From contig CM060734.1 of NCBI GenBank assembly GCA_030704615.1, forward strand, positions 5,022,001-5,086,000: DNA of 64,000 nucleotides, read 5' to 3'. The notes under the pieces were generated by a model that had not been told where the DNA came from, did not search any database, and was given only the letters and a program-made list of their open reading frames with translations. Within the stretch, counting starts at the first letter, position 1. Each line of letters starts with the position of its first letter. This document shows, one piece after another, positions 60,001 through 64,000 of this stretch. The stretch comes from Takakia lepidozioides (Eukaryota; Streptophyta; Takakiopsida; Takakiales; Takakiaceae). The position numbers were made by a program, and so were the translations under genes.

Positions 60001-63000
60001 GAACAGTGGTAATTGAGTCTCTCATTTTTCCCACCCAGAGACTTCATTGACTTTGAAGTCTGGGATTTGTCATAAAGCTGACTTGTGAATGAAGAATGGT
60101 TGATAATGAGGCTGATTCGTCGTTAATTTTACAATGACCTTGTCAGGTCTTTGTCCATGTCTCGACGAGACATAAGTATCTTCCCTCTCTGATTTAGACC
60201 AGTGTACTTGGTGGTTCTTGTACACATTATCAACCAATCTCCCTTCTGTTTTCAGTTTTATGTTTGATTTACTAACACCTTGGTCTGAGCATGACAAAAG
60301 GTTATCAATATATGTTCCTGATCGAAGTGATGAACCCAAGGCAATGGGAAGGCCAAAGCCATGAGATATCAGCCTCCTCTCCCGCCATGACCATGGTGTG
60401 GAGCAAGCAAGTCCTTCATAAGGTAAGATCTTCTCCAGCAAAAATATGTTGGCTAATTGGTCATGGAGAGTAAGGCATCCTTGAAGGTACCTGAGATAAG
60501 CATAGAACATCTATAGGGCTTCTGAATGCTGAAATTTTGAGCTAGGCCTTGGTAAGACAGCTTGCTGGAGTAGACGTGTACACCTTATACATGATCCGGT
60601 CAATGCACATTACTCTTGTTTGCCGGTCCCCTGTAGCCGATGCCTTATGTCAGATTTAGATACCTCATGATAAGAACGAGTTCCATTTCTTTGGCTCAAA
60701 TGTTTCCATGTTTCTCCTGGTTATGGCTTTGCTCTTTATAGCACCATAAAAAAAATACCCAATTATGATGTGCTGCTGGTAGATGTTTTGTCTGAATATA
60801 ACCAGGCGGTAAACCCCTGCCAGACTTCATCACCCAAGTCCCAATACCTGCCCCCTTTGGTTTTGTACACCCAAAACAAGGGGTGGGTAAACACTAAAAG
60901 TCTGATATAAGATTTCCCGATTGTTACTTTATGACAATCATTAGGGCGACTATCTCTTGTTCCCTATGGCATACTGATGTGACAATGGAGCGACGATATG
61001 ACAAGCTGATGGCTTTAAAGAGATCTGGTAACATGCTACAATGTAGGGCAGACCTGTTTTCATGACCAGACAGTGTTCTTGAATGTACAAGCATTGGAAA
61101 CTTAGCCTCTTTTAGAAGCTGGTTACTTTAGGACACTTGATACCATGCCAAACTGATATGGATGGATCTTTCGTGGCCAAATCCGGTCCTTGGTTATATG
61201 CCCTCGAATGTTTACCTATTTTCCAAAACGGTAAGACATTGGTAGACGTGAAGAGAATGATTCAGGCATTGTATTCAAGTTGCTTTAGGATAAATAGTAC
61301 CAAAGTAACCTGCAGGCCCGATGGGATGAGCAATTCAGATTCTTTGTGTTTCCTATGGATGATTGCATGGCATGTAAATCTGATTACAGCCTGTTATGGT
61401 AATGATTTCCCTACCCCAGACATAGAACTTGGTCTTGGGGCATGGAATAAGAGGTGGGAATATTACTCTACCCTACCATTGAAATTACACACCAGCCCCA
61501 GATCTAAAACAGATCATGGGGCAAAAAACATGGTGTCAATAAGTGACTTGATGTGCGAAATAGGGCAGCTGATTACACCCCGTTGTATAAGCTGCCAAAT
61601 ATTCAGTCCGTAACCCTGCTTTGGTGATGTTCTCTATGTAAAGAAATGCTCTTATTTTGTTCTTACGCCTTCTACGATCATAAATGGCTTCTTTAAGACC
61701 AACAGACATTTCCAGCCATGAACAGTGATCAATGGATCTTTTATTTGGACATGGATACTTACTGCTCAGTCACTTTGGTATGTCCAATGATACAAAGAAC
61801 CCAAAACTATACTAGTTCTTGGGCCAACAATAAATTAGGATGGTTGGTTATGCCTTGGTATGTAAGCTGACCAAAAAATACAGACCGAATGACATGGCAT
61901 GTCATGAATGGCACTTTTTAGCATGCTGAACAACGGTTTCCTGCTATGAACAGTGGTAATTGAGTCTCTCATTTTTCCCACCCAGAGACTTCATTGACTT
62001 TGAAGTCTGGGATTTGTCATAAAGCTGACTTGTGAATGAAGAATGGTTGATAATGAGGCTGATTCGTCGTTAATTTTACAATGACCTTGTCAGGTCTTTG
62101 TCCATGTCTCGACGAGACATAAGTATCTTCCCTCTCTGATTTAGACCAGTGTACTTGGTGGTTCTTGTACACATTATCAACCAATCTCCCTTCTGTTTTC
62201 AGTTTTATGTTTGATTTACTAACACCTTGGTCTGAGCATGACAAAAGGTTATCAATATATGTTCCTGATCGAAGTGATGAACCCAAGGCAATGGGAAGGC
62301 CAAAGCCATGAGATATCAGCCTCCTCTCCCGCCATGACCATGGTGTGGAGCAAGCAAGTCCTTCATAAGGTAAGATCTTCTCCAGCAAAAATATGTTGGC
62401 TAATTGGTCATGGAGAGTAAGGCATCCTTGAAGGTACCTGAGATAAGCATAGAACATCTATAGGGCTTCTGAATGCTGAAATTTTGAGCTAGGCCTTGGT
62501 AAGACAGCTTGCTGGAGTAGACGTGTACACCTTATACATGATCCGGTCAATGCACATTACTCTTGTTTGCCGGTCCCCTGTAGCCGATGCCTTATGTCAG
62601 ATTTAGATACCTCATGATAAGAACGAGTTCCATTTCTTTGGCTCAAATGTTTCCATGTTTCTCCTGGTTATGGCTTTGCTCTTTATAGCACCATAAAAAA
62701 AATACCCAATTATGATGTGCTGCTGGTAGATGTTTTGTCTGAATATAACCAGGCGGTAAACCCCTGCCAGACTTCATCACCCAAGTCCCAATACCTGCCC
62801 CCTTTGGTTTTGTACACCCAAAACAAGGGGTGGGTAAACACTAAAAGTCTGATATAAGATTTCCCGATTGTTACTTTATGACAATCATTAGGGCGACTAT
62901 CTCTTGTTCCCTATGGCATACTGATGTGACAATGGAGCGACGATATGACAAGCTGATGGCTTTAAAGAGATCTGGTAACATGCTACAATGTAGGGCAGAC

Positions 63001-64000
63001 CTGTTTTCATGACCAGACAGTGTTCTTGAATGTACAAGCATTGGAAACTTAGCCTCTTTTAGAAGCTGGTTACTTTAGGACACTTGATACCATGCCAAAC
63101 TGATATGGATGGATCTTTCGTGGCCAAATCCGGTCCTTGGTTATATGCCCTCGAATGTTTACCTATTTTCCAAAACGGTAAGACATTGGTAGACGTGAAG
63201 AGAATGATTCAGGCATTGTATTCAAGTTGCTTTAGGATAAATAGTACCAAAGTAACCTGCAGGCCCGATGGGATGAGCAATTCAGATTCTTTGTGTTTCC
63301 TATGGATGATTGCATGGCATGTAAATCTGATTACAGCCTGTTATGGTAATGATTTCCCTACCCCAGACATAGAACTTGGTCTTGGGGCATGGAATAAGAG
63401 GTGGGAATATTACTCTACCCTACCATTGAAATTACACACCAGCCCCAGATCTAAAACAGATCATGGGGCAAAAAACATGGTGTCAATAAGTGACTTGATG
63501 TGCGAAATAGGGCAGCTGATTACACCCCGTTGTATAAGCTGCCAAATATTCAGTCCGTAACCCTGCTTTGGTGATGTTCTCTATGTAAAGAAATGCTCTT
63601 ATTTTGTTCTTACGCCTTCTACGATCATAAATGGCTTCTTTAAGACCAACAGACATTTCCAGCCATGAACAGTGATCAATGGATCTTTTATTTGGACATG
63701 GATACTTACTGCTCAGTCACTTTGGTATGTCCAATGATACAAAGAACCCAAAACTATACTAGTTCTTGGGCCAACAATAAATTAGGATGGTTGGTTATGC
63801 CTTGGTATGTAAGCTGACCAAAAAATACAGACCGAATGACATGGCATGTCATGAATGGCACTTTTTAGCATGCTGAACAACGGTTTCCTGCTATGAACAG
63901 TGGTAATTGAGTCTCTCATTTTTCCCACCCAGAGACTTCATTGACTTTGAAGTCTGGGATTTGTCATAAAGCTGACTTGTGAATGAAGAATGGTTGATAA
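30081..64000. repeat. Satellite subtype B, homogeneous
   Basis: Diagnostic bases are CCATGAACAG, AATTGAGTC, CTTCATAAGG, GACAGTGTT, GATGTGCTGCTGG and CAGGCGGTAA. The A-to-B change occurs inside monomer 5 between about 30,060 and 30,105. Monomer 6 (30535-32475) is B-type but still has scattered indels up to about 31,450. Monomers 7-22 appear identical except for one extra T after GGATCTTT in some (42206, 55829, 61668 and the partial 63615 unit; also in monomer 6). Confidence 0.9.
32696..32927. repeat. Dyad-symmetry cluster inside each monomer (example copy)
   Basis: Within about 230 bp of every monomer lie three symmetric elements. In monomer 7 these are ATGACATG-G-CATGTCAT at 32696-32712, a hairpin with AGACTTCA and TGAAGTCT arms and a 7-nt loop at 32793-32815, and ATGTCTCG-A-CGAGACAT at 32911-32927. 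The same elements recur at the monomer period. Confidence 0.8.

Larger units (their letters stand above)
20815..64000. repeat. Satellite array, ~1946-bp monomer, 22 full copies plus a partial one
   Basis: Taking CCTTCTA(T/C) as the monomer origin, units start at 20815, 22757, 24708, 26659, 28600, 30535, 32476, 34422, 36368, 38314, 40260, 42206, 44153, 46099, 48045, 49991, 51937, 53883, 55829, 57776, 59722, 61668 and 63615. All are head to tail on the same strand, and the array runs past the window end. From 32476 on, the period is exactly 1946 or 1947 bp. Each late monomer holds plus-strand and minus-strand open frames of 158 and 146 codons, but no known domain. Divergent copies break these frames, so I treat the repeat as non-coding. 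The origin of the monomer is unknown; I see no rRNA, tRNA or transposase sequence in it. Confidence 0.95.

Noticed and set aside
31945-63560. 158-codon (plus) and 146-codon (minus) open frames repeated in every late monomer as genes
   Set aside because: They persist only because the copies are identical. Subtype A copies carry frameshifts, A/B differences inside the frame are largely amino-acid changing (for example N to S, T to M, A to V), and no domain is visible.
20815-64000. Ribosomal DNA or 5S intergenic repeat
   Set aside because: No conserved rRNA sequence is seen in the monomer on either strand.
1-64000. tRNA or other structured RNA genes
   Set aside because: I found no sequence with convincing tRNA A- and B-box signals or another recognisable RNA fold by eye; a covariance-model search was not possible.

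Overview
The window is nuclear DNA of a land plant, probably a non-seed lineage (moss, lycophyte or fern). The evidence is plant-type LINE and Ty3/gypsy coding remnants, short GT-AG introns of 75-200 bp, a telo-box-like AAACCCTA about 25 bases upstream of one start codon, a PIF/Harbinger-type MITE with TTA target duplications, and a large satellite. There is no operon structure, and I recognise no rRNA or tRNA gene. The lineage is an inference; the eukaryotic plant assignment is firmer.

Layout. 1-8,060 is a transposon graveyard: a LINE ORF1 remnant (1-608, minus), a 425-bp MITE (1514-1938), a Ty3/gypsy gag remnant (minus) abutting an oppositely oriented gypsy reverse transcriptase scrap (plus), and a 5'-truncated, broken LINE ORF2 (about 4938-8057, minus). 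8,060-12,250 holds three clusters of palindromes built on CGTGAGCG/CGCTCACG, a relic exon (9113-9400, plus) preceded by six near-palindromic elements of about 32 bp, and a tyrosine-recombinase (Crypton-like) remnant (about 10763-11578, plus).

12,250-17,702 (minus) is a ten-exon gene whose exons I could place by splice signals. Its N-terminal half looks like a ParB-type domain and its C-terminal half like an N4/N6 DNA methyltransferase, an architecture known from phages and bacteria. Two in-frame TAG codons and three reading-phase problems suggest a decaying copy. Its largest intron (14223-15168) carries seven copies of a 22-bp palindrome. The relic exon at 9113 is homologous to the exon that follows this intron, and its own upstream intron carries a different palindrome family. 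Two members of one gene family therefore carry different palindrome arrays at the same intron position.

18,790-20,157 (plus) is transcribed divergently from that gene. It encodes a GCM/WRKY-GCM1-like zinc-binding protein, probably transposon-derived, with one in-frame TAG. From 20,815 to the window end is a head-to-tail satellite with a monomer of about 1946 bp: 22 full monomers plus part of a 23rd. The first five are divergent and indel-rich (subtype A). From about 30.1 kb a second subtype (B) takes over, and from about 31.5 kb the copies are almost identical.

Functionally little here is likely to be an active pathway. The point of interest is the association of a ParB/methyltransferase-like gene family with paralog-specific palindrome arrays in its introns.
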